Below, in pieces: positions 8,015 to 14,922 of a stretch of DNA of 64,000 nucleotides. Within the stretch, counting starts at the first letter, position 1; each line of letters begins with the position of its first letter. A program made the position numbers and the translations under genes. The stretch is from the NCBI RefSeq assembly GCF_042429435.1, contig NZ_JBHMAF010000073.1; one strand, written 5' to 3'. Source of the DNA: Ectobacillus funiculus (GTDB lineage Bacteria > Bacillota > Bacilli > Bacillales > Bacillaceae_G). Under the pieces are notes generated by a model. It was not told the DNA's origin and did not search any database. It was given only the letters and a program-made list of their open reading frames with translations.

Positions 8015-8419
8015 AAAGAAAACTCGCCGATTGGCGAGCCTTGTCCTTGGGCGAAGACAGAGGCGTAGCCCTACTTATACTGTATTCCTAAAATTTCCGA
8101 CTACGTCGAATCCACTTCTGGCTGGAAATTTATACTTTCCTACAGTGTAAAGAAAACTCGCCGATTGGCGAGCCCTGTCCTTGGACGAAGACAGAGGCGT
8201 AGCCCTACTTATACTGTATTCCTAAAATTTCCGACTACGTCGAATCCACTTCTGGCTGGAAATTTATACTTTCCTACAGTGTAAAGAAAACTCGCCGATT
8301 GGCGAGCCCTGTCCTTGGGCGAAGACAGAGGCGTAGCCCTACTTATACTGTATTCCTAAAATTTCTTCCTACGTCGAATTTGCTTCCAGCTAGAAATTTA
8401 TACTTTCTTACAGTGTAAA
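8015..8419 (+). repeat. Tandem triplet of the dispersed 134-bp repeat (copies 4a, 4b, 4c)
   Basis: Three consecutive units begin at 8015, 8149 and 8283 with an exact 134-bp period. The first two are nearly identical; the third differs in its middle (TTTCTTCCTACG). Each unit holds CTCGCCgattGGCGAG, GCCC-N7-GGGC, TTATACTGTA pairing with TACAGTGTAA, TAAAATTTC facing GAAATTTATA, and (in 4a and 4b) a small CGAC-tac-GTCG hairpin. The right end abuts the terminator at 8424-8453. Confidence 0.95.
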
Positions 8420-8423
8420 TAAA

Positions 8424-8453
8424 ACGAGCATACTTCCCGTAAAGCATGCCCGT
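8424..8453 (-). terminator. Terminator behind the small HTH gene
   Basis: On the minus strand GGGCATGCTT pairs with AAGTATGCTC (two wobble pairs), followed by GTTTTATTT. It is the first terminator downstream of the gene at 8571. Confidence 0.65.
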
Positions 8454-8471
8454 CTTCCATATATGACTTAC

Positions 8472-8558
8472 TCATATATATGTTATATTTTTCGGAACAA
8501 CCACAAACTCCTTGTCCGTTTTCTCTTCTTTTTTATCCCTCTGTTCGACAAACCTCAT
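8472..8558 (-). CDS. Possible 28-residue ORF after the HTH gene
   Basis: ATG at 8558 lies 13 bp past the HTH stop, after a weak GAGAAG. It encodes MRFVEQRDKKEEKTDKEFVV, then VPKNITYI and TGA. It is highly charged and lies in the same transcription unit before the terminator. It may be an artefact; there is no paralogue in the window to support it. Confidence 0.25.
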   Translation of the reverse strand: MRFVEQRDKKEEKTDKEFVVVPKNITYI

Positions 8559-8570
8559 CTTCTCAGTAAA

Positions 8571-8801
8571 CTAGTCTTCATCCTTTACATCTAAATCGTC
8601 TGGAATCGGCTCACTTAAAATTTCATCAATGAGCTTCCGATACTTCTCCATTTGCTGAAGGTGATTATTGAACTGCTCCTTATTGATTAGATATTGCTCT
8701 CCATCATAAACCGCCCGAATGCGTCTTTGCCGAATAAGGCTTTCAATCTCAGATTCCCGGATATTTAAAAAATCCGCTGTTTCTTTTATAGTTAGATACA
8801 T
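8571..8801 (-). CDS. Small MerR/excisionase-type HTH DNA-binding protein
   Basis: A 76-residue protein, MYLTIKETADFLNIRESEIE followed by SLIRQRRIRAVYDGEQYLI. This is the helix-turn-helix plus wing pattern of the HTH_17 (excisionase family) group, where TIKETADFLN is the first helix pair and the RRIRAV...YLI segment the wing. A 25-residue acidic tail follows. Such proteins are DNA-architectural factors or small repressors. No integrase or phage gene is nearby, so a regulator role is more likely. It is divergent from the beta-helix gene, with a perfect 24-bp palindrome between them that it could bind. AAAGGACGGG precedes the ATG. Confidence 0.8.
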   Translation of the reverse strand: MYLTIKETADFLNIRESEIESLIRQRRIRAVYDGEQYLINKEQFNNHLQQMEKYRKLIDEILSEPIPDDLDVKDED

Positions 8802-8820
8802 GATTTTCCCGTCCTTTCTG

Positions 8821-8844
8821 TATGCTTATTATATAATAAGCATA
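8821..8844. promoter_or_regulatory. Perfect 24-bp palindrome in the divergent promoter region
   Basis: The half-site TATGCTTATTAT is followed immediately by its exact reverse complement. It fills a third of the 75-bp gap between the divergent HTH and beta-helix genes and contains TATAAT-like -10 hexamers. There is no T-run after it, so it is unlikely to be a terminator. The best reading is an operator for the adjacent small HTH protein. Confidence 0.6.
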
Positions 8845-8876
8845 CCACTTGTTTTACAAAAACGAGGTGAAAAAGC

Positions 8877-10487
8877 ATGTATCTTGATCAAAGCCATGAC
8901 CCAAGAAAGAATGCAAGGCTGCTGTCGCAGCTTGCTTATCACAAAGTAAGTGTAAAAAAAGCCGTCGAAGAAACAAATGCGATTTTCTCTAGAATAAAAG
9001 AAAATACTCCTATGCCCAAGCCTTCTTTTCTAAAGCGTCTACGTTCCAATGTGGCACTGACTGATTGTGCTACGTATGTCGATGAAGAAGGTCACGCCTA
9101 TCCTGCTTGGAAGAATCTATTAGATACAGAATACAATCACTTATTAAAACGTGTAAGACGGACAGTCAATGTCAAAGACTATGGAGCAAGAGGCGATGGC
9201 AGAACTGATGATACAGAAGCCTTTAAGAAAGCCATCGGTAGCGGCCGAGTGAAGGTGTATATTCCCGCAGGAGTGTTTGTGACAAAAGGGCTGCAGCTGC
9301 CATCATGGACGTATCTTGAAGGGGCAGGCAAAGGCACAACCATCATAAAGCTTCATCATGCTGCTCCAAAAGGAACCAGATTGATTACAAATGCAAACTA
9401 CCGGCGCGGGAACCGTAACATTTACATACAAGGCATGACGTTAGACTGGAATGTGGAACGGCTCGGCTACGAACAAAAAACAGCTACCGGAGGCAATCAC
9501 TCCAGCTGCCTTACATTTGCCCATGTTACCTTTGGCTGGATAAAGGATGTATCCGCGTTGAATCCTGGATTACATTGCTTCGATATCTCCTCTCCTGCCT
9601 ATAGCTATGCAGGAGATGGGACACGCGCACGGGGCGGCAGTAAGTACATTTGGCTAGATAATTTGAACGGCTCCGGTTTTGGCGACGATGGCATTACCAC
9701 ACATCATAGCGAAAATATTTTAATCTCGAACTGCCACATGTGTGACCCGAGCGGGCGAGCGCATCAAAAGGGATTTTCCAACTCGAACGGCATTGAAGTG
9801 GATGACGGTTCACGAAACGTATGGCTTGTGAACAATTCTACCGCCAGATGCTTTGGCGGTGTTGAAGTTAAAGCTCATCATAACTCATCCGCAGCTTCAA
9901 ATGTACAAATCATTGGACATCTTTCTGTCAACGACAACCGTTCCTACAATTTCCGTCACATCGGACACCACACCAGCACTGATCCTGCATCACAGACAGC
10001 TTACGATATCCGTGCGACAAATATTGTAGCCATTGCACCTATTTATACAAACTTATATACAGATTCTAATCCGCGAGGCATGGTAATTTCAGCGTATAAC
10101 AATGTTGTTATTAATCATTTTACGCTCATTGGTGATCCTGAGTATGACTATAAAGGAAATCCTGTTATTGCCCTCCAATATCGGGCACGAAATATCTCCC
10201 TGCATAACATCGCAATTCGCAGCTTCCAAACAGCAGGCACAGATATACACATCTTCGGTGGAACGCAACGGGCAGATTGTATTAAACTCAGGAACATCTT
10301 TATCCGTAACTCTGCTCCACAGGCTATATATGTAGGGACAGGAGTACAGCAGTTAGCCGTTCATAACGTTCATGCCAGGAGCAAAAACGGAGCCTATGGG
10401 CTAAAAACAGTTAACTCCCTGCCCGATATTTCAGAGGTTCATGCTACGGGTTATAAAACCCCCATTTTAATTGACGGGGATACATGA
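8877..10487 (+). CDS. Right-handed beta-helix protein (pectate lyase superfamily / GH28-related)
   Basis: A 536-residue protein. After an N-terminal helical part of about 95 residues, VNVKDYGARGDGRTDDTEAF (about residues 97-116) is the classic opening of the Pectate_lyase_3 domain. Beta-helix rungs follow (IYIQGMTLDW, ILISNCHMCD, NVWLVNNSTA, VQIIGHLSVND, ISLHNIAIRS) with stacked Asn residues, to the C-terminus. Family members cleave polysaccharides or serve as phage or spore surface fibres. No signal peptide is visible, so export or a surface site is unproven. Start: GAGGTG lies 9 nt before the ATG. Its neighbour is a divergent HTH gene across the palindrome at 8821. Substrate unknown. Confidence 0.85.
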   Translation: MYLDQSHDPRKNARLLSQLAYHKVSVKKAVEETNAIFSRIKENTPMPKPSFLKRLRSNVALTDCATYVDEEGHAYPAWKNLLDTEYNHLLKRVRRTVNVKDYGARGDGRTDDTEAFKKAIGSGRVKVYIPAGVFVTKGLQLPSWTYLEGAGKGTTIIKLHHAAPKGTRLITNANYRRGNRNIYIQGMTLDWNVERLGYEQKTATGGNHSSCLTFAHVTFGWIKDVSALNPGLHCFDISSPAYSYAGDGTRARGGSKYIWLDNLNGSGFGDDGITTHHSENILISNCHMCDPSGRAHQKGFSNSNGIEVDDGSRNVWLVNNSTARCFGGVEVKAHHNSSAASNVQIIGHLSVNDNRSYNFRHIGHHTSTDPASQTAYDIRATNIVAIAPIYTNLYTDSNPRGMVISAYNNVVINHFTLIGDPEYDYKGNPVIALQYRARNISLHNIAIRSFQTAGTDIHIFGGTQRADCIKLRNIFIRNSAPQAIYVGTGVQQLAVHNVHARSKNGAYGLKTVNSLPDISEVHATGYKTPILIDGDT

Positions 10488-10488
10488 T

Positions 10489-10524
10489 AAAAAGGGATTC
10501 ACAGAAAGCTGTTTGTCCCTTTTC
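10489..10524. terminator. Bidirectional terminator between beta-helix and haemoglobin genes
   Basis: AAAAGGGA pairs with TCCCTTTT, with an inner ACAG/CTGT stem. It serves the convergent genes ending at 10487 (+) and 10527 (-). Confidence 0.85.
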
Positions 10525-10526
10525 TT

Positions 10527-10889
10527 CTATTTATATAGAATATCATCCCGAAGTGTTGCGACCTTATCTAAAGCCGTTTGAATATCATGCTCCTGTACAC
10601 CAAAATGGGCAAGGGCATCATGAAGATGTGTTGCAATGGCCTGAAAATGGGCTGGCTGCAGATTCATCCCCTCATGTGCTTTCGCCATCGATTTTCCCGA
10701 GTATTGATTTGGACCTCCTAAAGCAAAGCTAATAAATTTCGCTTGATGACGTTTTTGCTTTTCCATATCTGTGTTCTCGAAAAAATGCTGAACTGTTTCA
10801 TCCTTTAGAACTAATTCCTCGTAGAAGTAATCCACTACTTTCGCAATGGCTTCTTCTCCTCCAAACTTCTCATACAATGTTTGTCCCAT
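10527..10889 (-). CDS. Truncated haemoglobin (group I-like)
   Basis: A 120-residue 2-on-2 globin, MGQTLYEKFGGEEAIAKVVD onwards. It shows the family signature RHQAKFISFALGGP, YSGKSMAKAHEGMNL (proximal haem His in the AH pair) and HFQAIATHLHDAL. Such proteins bind O2 or NO and act in NO detoxification or O2 delivery in the cytoplasm. The ATG at 10889 is chosen because AAGGAG lies 10 nt upstream; the longer frame to 10910 would put that site inside the gene. Length equals the family norm. Monocistronic, sharing a terminator with the beta-helix gene. Confidence 0.9.
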   Translation of the reverse strand: MGQTLYEKFGGEEAIAKVVDYFYEELVLKDETVQHFFENTDMEKQKRHQAKFISFALGGPNQYSGKSMAKAHEGMNLQPAHFQAIATHLHDALAHFGVQEHDIQTALDKVATLRDDILYK

Positions 10890-11029
10890 TAATACATGCT
10901 CCTTTTCCAAAATATTACACAGTATTATTTTTCTATTTTTTCATAAGCGTTATTCATTCTTTTGAGCTTTGCTGCAAATTTAGGTAATTCGCGCAGAAAC
11001 AGTAATCGAAAAAAGGGAATACACTGTAT

Positions 11030-11297
11030 AAAGAAAACTCGCCGATTGGCGAGCCCCGCTCCTGGGCGAAGACAGAGGCGTAGTTGCACTTATACTTTGC
11101 TCCTAAAATTTCTCACTACGTCGAATTGGCTTCCAGCTAGAAATTTATAGTTTTTTAAAGTGTAAAGAAAACTCGCCGATTGGCGAGCCCCGCTCCTGGG
11201 TGAAGACAGTGACGTAGTTGCACTTATACTTTGCTCCTAAAACTTCTCGCTACGTCGAATTGGCTTCCAGCTAGAAAGCTATACTTTCTGGTGTAAC
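11030..11297 (+). repeat. Tandem pair of the dispersed 134-bp repeat (copies 5a, 5b)
   Basis: Two units begin at 11030 and 11164, again 134 bp apart. They are close to each other (GAGCCCCGCTCCTGGG variant) and differ from the 8-kb triplet, suggesting separate local duplication. There is no adjacent terminator. Confidence 0.95.
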
Positions 11298-11426
11298 AAA
11301 TTAGGATATGAAAAAGGATAACATGCTAGAAATGGTATTTCATTTCACAAAATGCAACTTCCTCTTTTATCCCCCTCATCATATCCCCTTATGGCACTAT
11401 TAATTTACAGAAAATTCAAAAAGACC

Positions 11427-11487
11427 TTGCATTAAATTCCATTTTATGTAAAAATAGAATTAAGGAGTTCACAAATTCGTCACATTT
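11427..11487 (+). promoter_or_regulatory. Promoter and conserved control block of microprotein B
   Basis: TTGCAT (11427-11432), a 16-bp spacer and TAAAAA (11449-11454) sit within TTATGTAAAAATAGA. They are followed by AGTTCACAAATTCGTCACAT (11466-11485). Layout and sequence mirror the region before microprotein A at 6295-6356, while the surrounding DNA is unrelated. Confidence 0.55.
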
Positions 11488-11520
11488 ATACAAGCTTCCA
11501 TAAATGAAAGGAGTGTTAAT

Positions 11521-11622
11521 ATGTTAGAATTCGTGATTGGAATGGCACTGTTCTCTCCTTTTTTTTCCCTGCCTCTACTACTTGCCTACTACTTTGAACA
11601 TTTCTCTTCAGACTCTTACTAA
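11521..11622 (+). CDS. 33-residue hydrophobic microprotein B
   Basis: ATG (11521) behind AAAGGAGTG encodes MLEFVIGMALFSPFFSLPLL, then LAYYFEHFSSDSY and TAA. It has the same length as microprotein A and shares MLEF, GMALFSPFF, the LP pair and a YF before the polar tail, with one predicted membrane span. The tail differs (two aromatic residues and Asp/Ser), so the two copies have diverged under apparent constraint on the helix. It lies between the repeat pair and the siderophore operon, on the opposite strand to the latter. Function unknown. Confidence 0.75.
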   Translation: MLEFVIGMALFSPFFSLPLLLAYYFEHFSSDSY

Positions 11623-11666
11623 AAGCTTTTTTGTAACCGTTAACAAAAAGTTCCCTTCTTATTATA

Positions 11667-11792
11667 AGACTTGCCCACTGGCAGGCCGTTAGGCGAAGAC
11701 AGTGGCGTAGTTGCACTTACACTTTACCCCTAAAATTTCCTGATGCGCCAAGTTGACTTCTAGTTGGAATTTGATACTCTTTTTTAAAGCAC
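11667..11792 (+). repeat. Dispersed 134-bp repeat, copy 6 (diverged)
   Basis: GACTTGCCCACTGGCAGGCC opens the copy, followed by GGCGAAGACAGTGGCG, TTGCACTTACAC, CCTAAAATTTCC and TTTGATACTC. The second hairpin survives as GCC-gtta-GGC although the primary sequence changed. It abuts the siderophore-operon terminator. Confidence 0.85.
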
Positions 11793-11797
11793 AAGAA

Positions 11798-11833
11798 AAA
11801 ATGCTGCCGTTCCGCAGCATTTTTTTCTTTATA
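11798..11833. terminator. Terminator of the siderophore operon (bidirectional)
   Basis: AAAAATGCTGC pairs with GCAGCATTTTT around CGTTCC, with T-runs on both strands. It lies about 75 bp past the last gene of the siderophore operon (stop at 11910). Confidence 0.9.
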
Positions 11834-11909
11834 TTCAGCCATGATCTGTTTAGAGGAGCATCATCTTTGGTAAAGAAAAAGAATAATAAATTTCTATTTT
11901 TTCTCCTGC

Positions 11910-13712
11910 TTACACGATCATTTGACTTGCTACTTCATGAAGCGCATTTGTGACTTTTCCATATTCACTCGCATGCGGACGATCCTCTCCATCTTCATAG
12001 CCATAATCAAACATACGATTGCGATTAAGAGTTAGCTTCGTAAATGTTGGACGCAACAAATCGAATGTATTGAATCGTTCTTGTAAATGAGGAAATTTCC
12101 TTTGATAAGATAAAATTTCTTCACGAACAATGCTCCAGAAATGATGTTCAGAAAATTGTTCATTTTCCTGTAGAATATTGCTTAAATAACGGAAATGACA
12201 AATAAATAATCCTGTAAAAATGAATTGTGTCAACCCTTCAGGTGGCTCACTGCGCAGTACTTTTTTCAACTCAGGAGATACTGCCTCCAGCTCTGGGAGT
12301 GGCTGATCGCTAATGTTCACGTCGTCCACAAAGTCTTTCATAATCAAACGTTCCGGCTGGTAATTTTTTAGCACAAGCACCGTATTTTGCCCATGCGGTG
12401 AAAATACAGTACCATACTGATACAAGTAGTGAAGTAATGGAGGTAAAATTGCTTTTGCAAGCTGCTTGACCCACTCCTCTACCGTGAGACCTGATTTCTC
12501 AATTAATGCTGATACAAATGGCTTTCCTTCATGGTCCACATGCAGCAATGCCGCAAGTGTAATTGCATATTCACCGTCTTGCAGCCCATTGTAAACACTT
12601 TCCCTCCAAACCACGCCGAGCATTTCAAGATATTGGTAAGGAACTCCCTTTAGCTTTGAAAAAGTGCGATGATCAACGTTCATGGTCGCAACCTCTCCCA
12701 GCAGGCCAAGGCGGCATTCTTCTTTTAAAAACGTATCATGTTCCCAGATGTTTTTCATAAATGCTGTTACTTCAGGAGCAATCACTGTCCTTTCGCTCGG
12801 TAATCCTCGATATACAAGTGTATTTAAAATGCTCATCGGCAGCTTCACATGATGCTTTTCCTTATTCGTTACATTCACAAATGTGCGAATGGACTGTTGT
12901 GGGAGATAATGGTCTTCTCCTTCCCCTAATGGAATCAGCTCTTTGTTAGCAATCTCAGCAGCAAACATAGACACAATTACATTGTTCCATTGCCACACAT
13001 GAATCGGCATGAAATAATAATCCTCTGCTTGTACTCCTTTAGTTACTAGCTTTTTCCGAAAAAACTGGATGGTCTTCCCATCAAGCTCTTTCTCTATCAC
13101 ACTCTCATAAGATAGCCCTTCTACCGAATGAAAGCTCCCGATCTTTTTATGGATTGCAATCCATGACAGCTGTACCTTTTTCTTTTGTTCAGGCGCATAC
13201 TTTATATAGTCATCATACCCAAAGCCAATCCGGCCTTTGTTATATGTAATCCAAGGATGCCCCGTCATTTCTCCTTCTAGTTCTGCATAATCTAATTCAA
13301 TTAGCTCTTTCGATAATTTTGATCTTTCTTTTAGGTGAGTATCTGCCACTAATGTATGCAAATACTCCTTCACTAAATGGCCCGCTGTAGAACCCGTCAT
13401 CTTTCCCTCTTCTTGTATACTTAACAAAAATGCAAGAGATAACGGTATATCGCTTGTTTCAGCGTCTACTTTCACACTCTCAGGTAAAACATAAAAGCTG
13501 TTGAATAAGCGAGGCTTCGCTTGGAAGCAGTACACTACCCCTTTTTGATCCCTCCACTCGTAAAAACGAATACCGTCCCTCTCACTCATCAGCTTCGGCA
13601 TAATAATTTCTTCATACATGAACTCTTGAAGCATTTTAGCTAGAAGCTGTTGATCTTTTTCCTTCCAAGCTGTTTCTGTTAACGCATGTATAGGTGTCTC
13701 ACAAATTTTCAT
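11910..13712 (-). CDS. rhbF: NIS siderophore synthetase, RhbF/IucC type
   Basis: A 600-residue IucA/IucC-family synthetase (NRPS-independent siderophore synthetase). It activates a carboxyl of citrate, or the citrate monoamide, with ATP and joins it to N-hydroxy-N-acetyl-diaminopropane. ATP-site motifs are visible: SIRTFVNVTNKEKHHVKLPM, IHVWQWNN and SPHGQNTVLVLKN, with MKDFVDD near residue 453. The ferric iron reductase-like C-terminal domain follows. By position (last gene, after the monooxygenase) and sequence type it corresponds to rhbF, the second condensation of the schizokinen pathway. The ATG (13712) overlaps the MFS stop by 14 bp and is preceded by AAGGGGAG, indicating translational coupling. 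Confidence 0.9.
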   Translation of the reverse strand: MKICETPIHALTETAWKEKDQQLLAKMLQEFMYEEIIMPKLMSERDGIRFYEWRDQKGVVYCFQAKPRLFNSFYVLPESVKVDAETSDIPLSLAFLLSIQEEGKMTGSTAGHLVKEYLHTLVADTHLKERSKLSKELIELDYAELEGEMTGHPWITYNKGRIGFGYDDYIKYAPEQKKKVQLSWIAIHKKIGSFHSVEGLSYESVIEKELDGKTIQFFRKKLVTKGVQAEDYYFMPIHVWQWNNVIVSMFAAEIANKELIPLGEGEDHYLPQQSIRTFVNVTNKEKHHVKLPMSILNTLVYRGLPSERTVIAPEVTAFMKNIWEHDTFLKEECRLGLLGEVATMNVDHRTFSKLKGVPYQYLEMLGVVWRESVYNGLQDGEYAITLAALLHVDHEGKPFVSALIEKSGLTVEEWVKQLAKAILPPLLHYLYQYGTVFSPHGQNTVLVLKNYQPERLIMKDFVDDVNISDQPLPELEAVSPELKKVLRSEPPEGLTQFIFTGLFICHFRYLSNILQENEQFSEHHFWSIVREEILSYQRKFPHLQERFNTFDLLRPTFTKLTLNRNRMFDYGYEDGEDRPHASEYGKVTNALHEVASQMIV

Positions 13713-14913
13713 GACGCCCGACTCCCCTTTTTATTTGATATGAAGATGATTGGTAACTACGAATTGAAAATAAAGCCATGCATAATGCCGATCCAATTAA
13801 AAGGAAACCGCTTAGAAGGAATGGTCCTTCAAGGCCATTATGCTGCACCATCATCAAAGCGGCCATTGGCGAGAAAAGCAAAGCTATATTTTGCACTGAT
13901 GTGACGAGGCTATATGAAAGCGGCGATTCCCTTCCAATTCCCATCTGGAAGAAGAGAATATCAATTGCTGCCAGACTGACAAAAAAGCATATACCATATA
14001 CAATCCGAATAGCAACAAACAACCAAATGTCTTCAGCTAACATCTGGATAAAAAGCAAACCTCCTGTTATACCCGTTACGCCTATTAAAATAACTGCGAC
14101 ATACGATTGAAGCCAACGCTTCGGCAAAAAAAACTGCAGGACAATCGCCACAATGCTCGGCATTACATACAGCAAGCTTGCTTCTTGCTTTGTAAGAGCA
14201 TAGCTATTGTCAAGAAAGACTGTGAAATAAGGGCGAATCGCATGATGCCCAATATAAAAGAGAAATGCAGTGAGCAAATAAATAAGAAATTCCCTCGACC
14301 ACTTCACACCTTTTAATAAACCTTCCGTCTTTCTTACCTTCTCCCATGTTGCGGCAGCACCCTTTTTCGGGAATAGAAAGCAACTTGCTGCTGCAAGCAT
14401 AATATCAACCAATGCAAAGATATAATAACAATTCAAAGGAACTGACAGACCAATAATAAAGCTTCCTACAATTCCTGATACGATTACACTCCCGTGAAAA
14501 ATAAATAAGTAGGTAGTCGTTGCTTTTACCCTTTCATCGGCATTCTTACTCGAAGCCACCATCGCTGGATATAGCAAATAAATGCTGCTTTGAAAAAATA
14601 GTAAAACAAGTGAAACTCCTAAAAATTGTGGAAAGGTATGGCTCATAGGTAAAAGTATCTTACACCCTCCCATTATCATTAAAGCGGCCGTAACGATCTT
14701 TTGAAGTCCCCATCTTTTAGCAACCATACCCCACATCGGAGTCATCACAATGACTACAAGGCGACAACAAATAATAAATAGGCTCGTTGCTTGCACTCCA
14801 TCTACTTGAAAATAATCGGAAAATAGCTGCGGATAAAATGGTGACAATAGCATTTCCGAAATTAAGGTAAACAGCAAACAACTATAGATAAACCCTTTTT
14901 CACCCTTCGTCAT
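13699..14913 (-). CDS. MFS transporter, likely siderophore exporter
   Basis: A 404-residue membrane protein with about 12 hydrophobic segments and no signal peptide. It has the major facilitator pattern, with the cytosolic loop MWGMVAKRWGLQK between TM2 and TM3 in place of the usual G-x-x-x-D/G-R/K motif. Its place inside the siderophore operon, between the monooxygenase (9 bp gap) and the second synthetase (14 bp overlap), suggests export of schizokinen, as for MFS exporters of other hydroxamate systems. Uptake of the free precursor cannot be excluded. GGGGAAGG precedes the ATG. No receptor or ABC importer gene lies in the cluster, so ferric-siderophore uptake must be encoded elsewhere. Confidence 0.85.
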   Translation of the reverse strand: MTKGEKGFIYSCLLFTLISEMLLSPFYPQLFSDYFQVDGVQATSLFIICCRLVVIVMTPMWGMVAKRWGLQKIVTAALMIMGGCKILLPMSHTFPQFLGVSLVLLFFQSSIYLLYPAMVASSKNADERVKATTTYLFIFHGSVIVSGIVGSFIIGLSVPLNCYYIFALVDIMLAAASCFLFPKKGAAATWEKVRKTEGLLKGVKWSREFLIYLLTAFLFYIGHHAIRPYFTVFLDNSYALTKQEASLLYVMPSIVAIVLQFFLPKRWLQSYVAVILIGVTGITGGLLFIQMLAEDIWLFVAIRIVYGICFFVSLAAIDILFFQMGIGRESPLSYSLVTSVQNIALLFSPMAALMMVQHNGLEGPFLLSGFLLIGSALCMALFSIRSYQSSSYQIKRGVGRHENL

Positions 14914-14922
14914 TGCCTTCCC

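Noticed and set aside
8015..8419. CRISPR-like array at the tandem repeats
   Set aside because: The 134-bp units follow each other without spacers and are far longer than CRISPR repeats. No cas genes are present.
8571..8801. Prophage or integrative element marked by the excisionase-like gene
   Set aside because: No integrase, portal, terminase, relaxase or attachment-site repeat lies nearby. The gene is better explained as a local regulator.
10962..11150. 62-codon plus-strand ORF
   Set aside because: It is mostly a translation of repeat copy 5a with no ribosome binding site.
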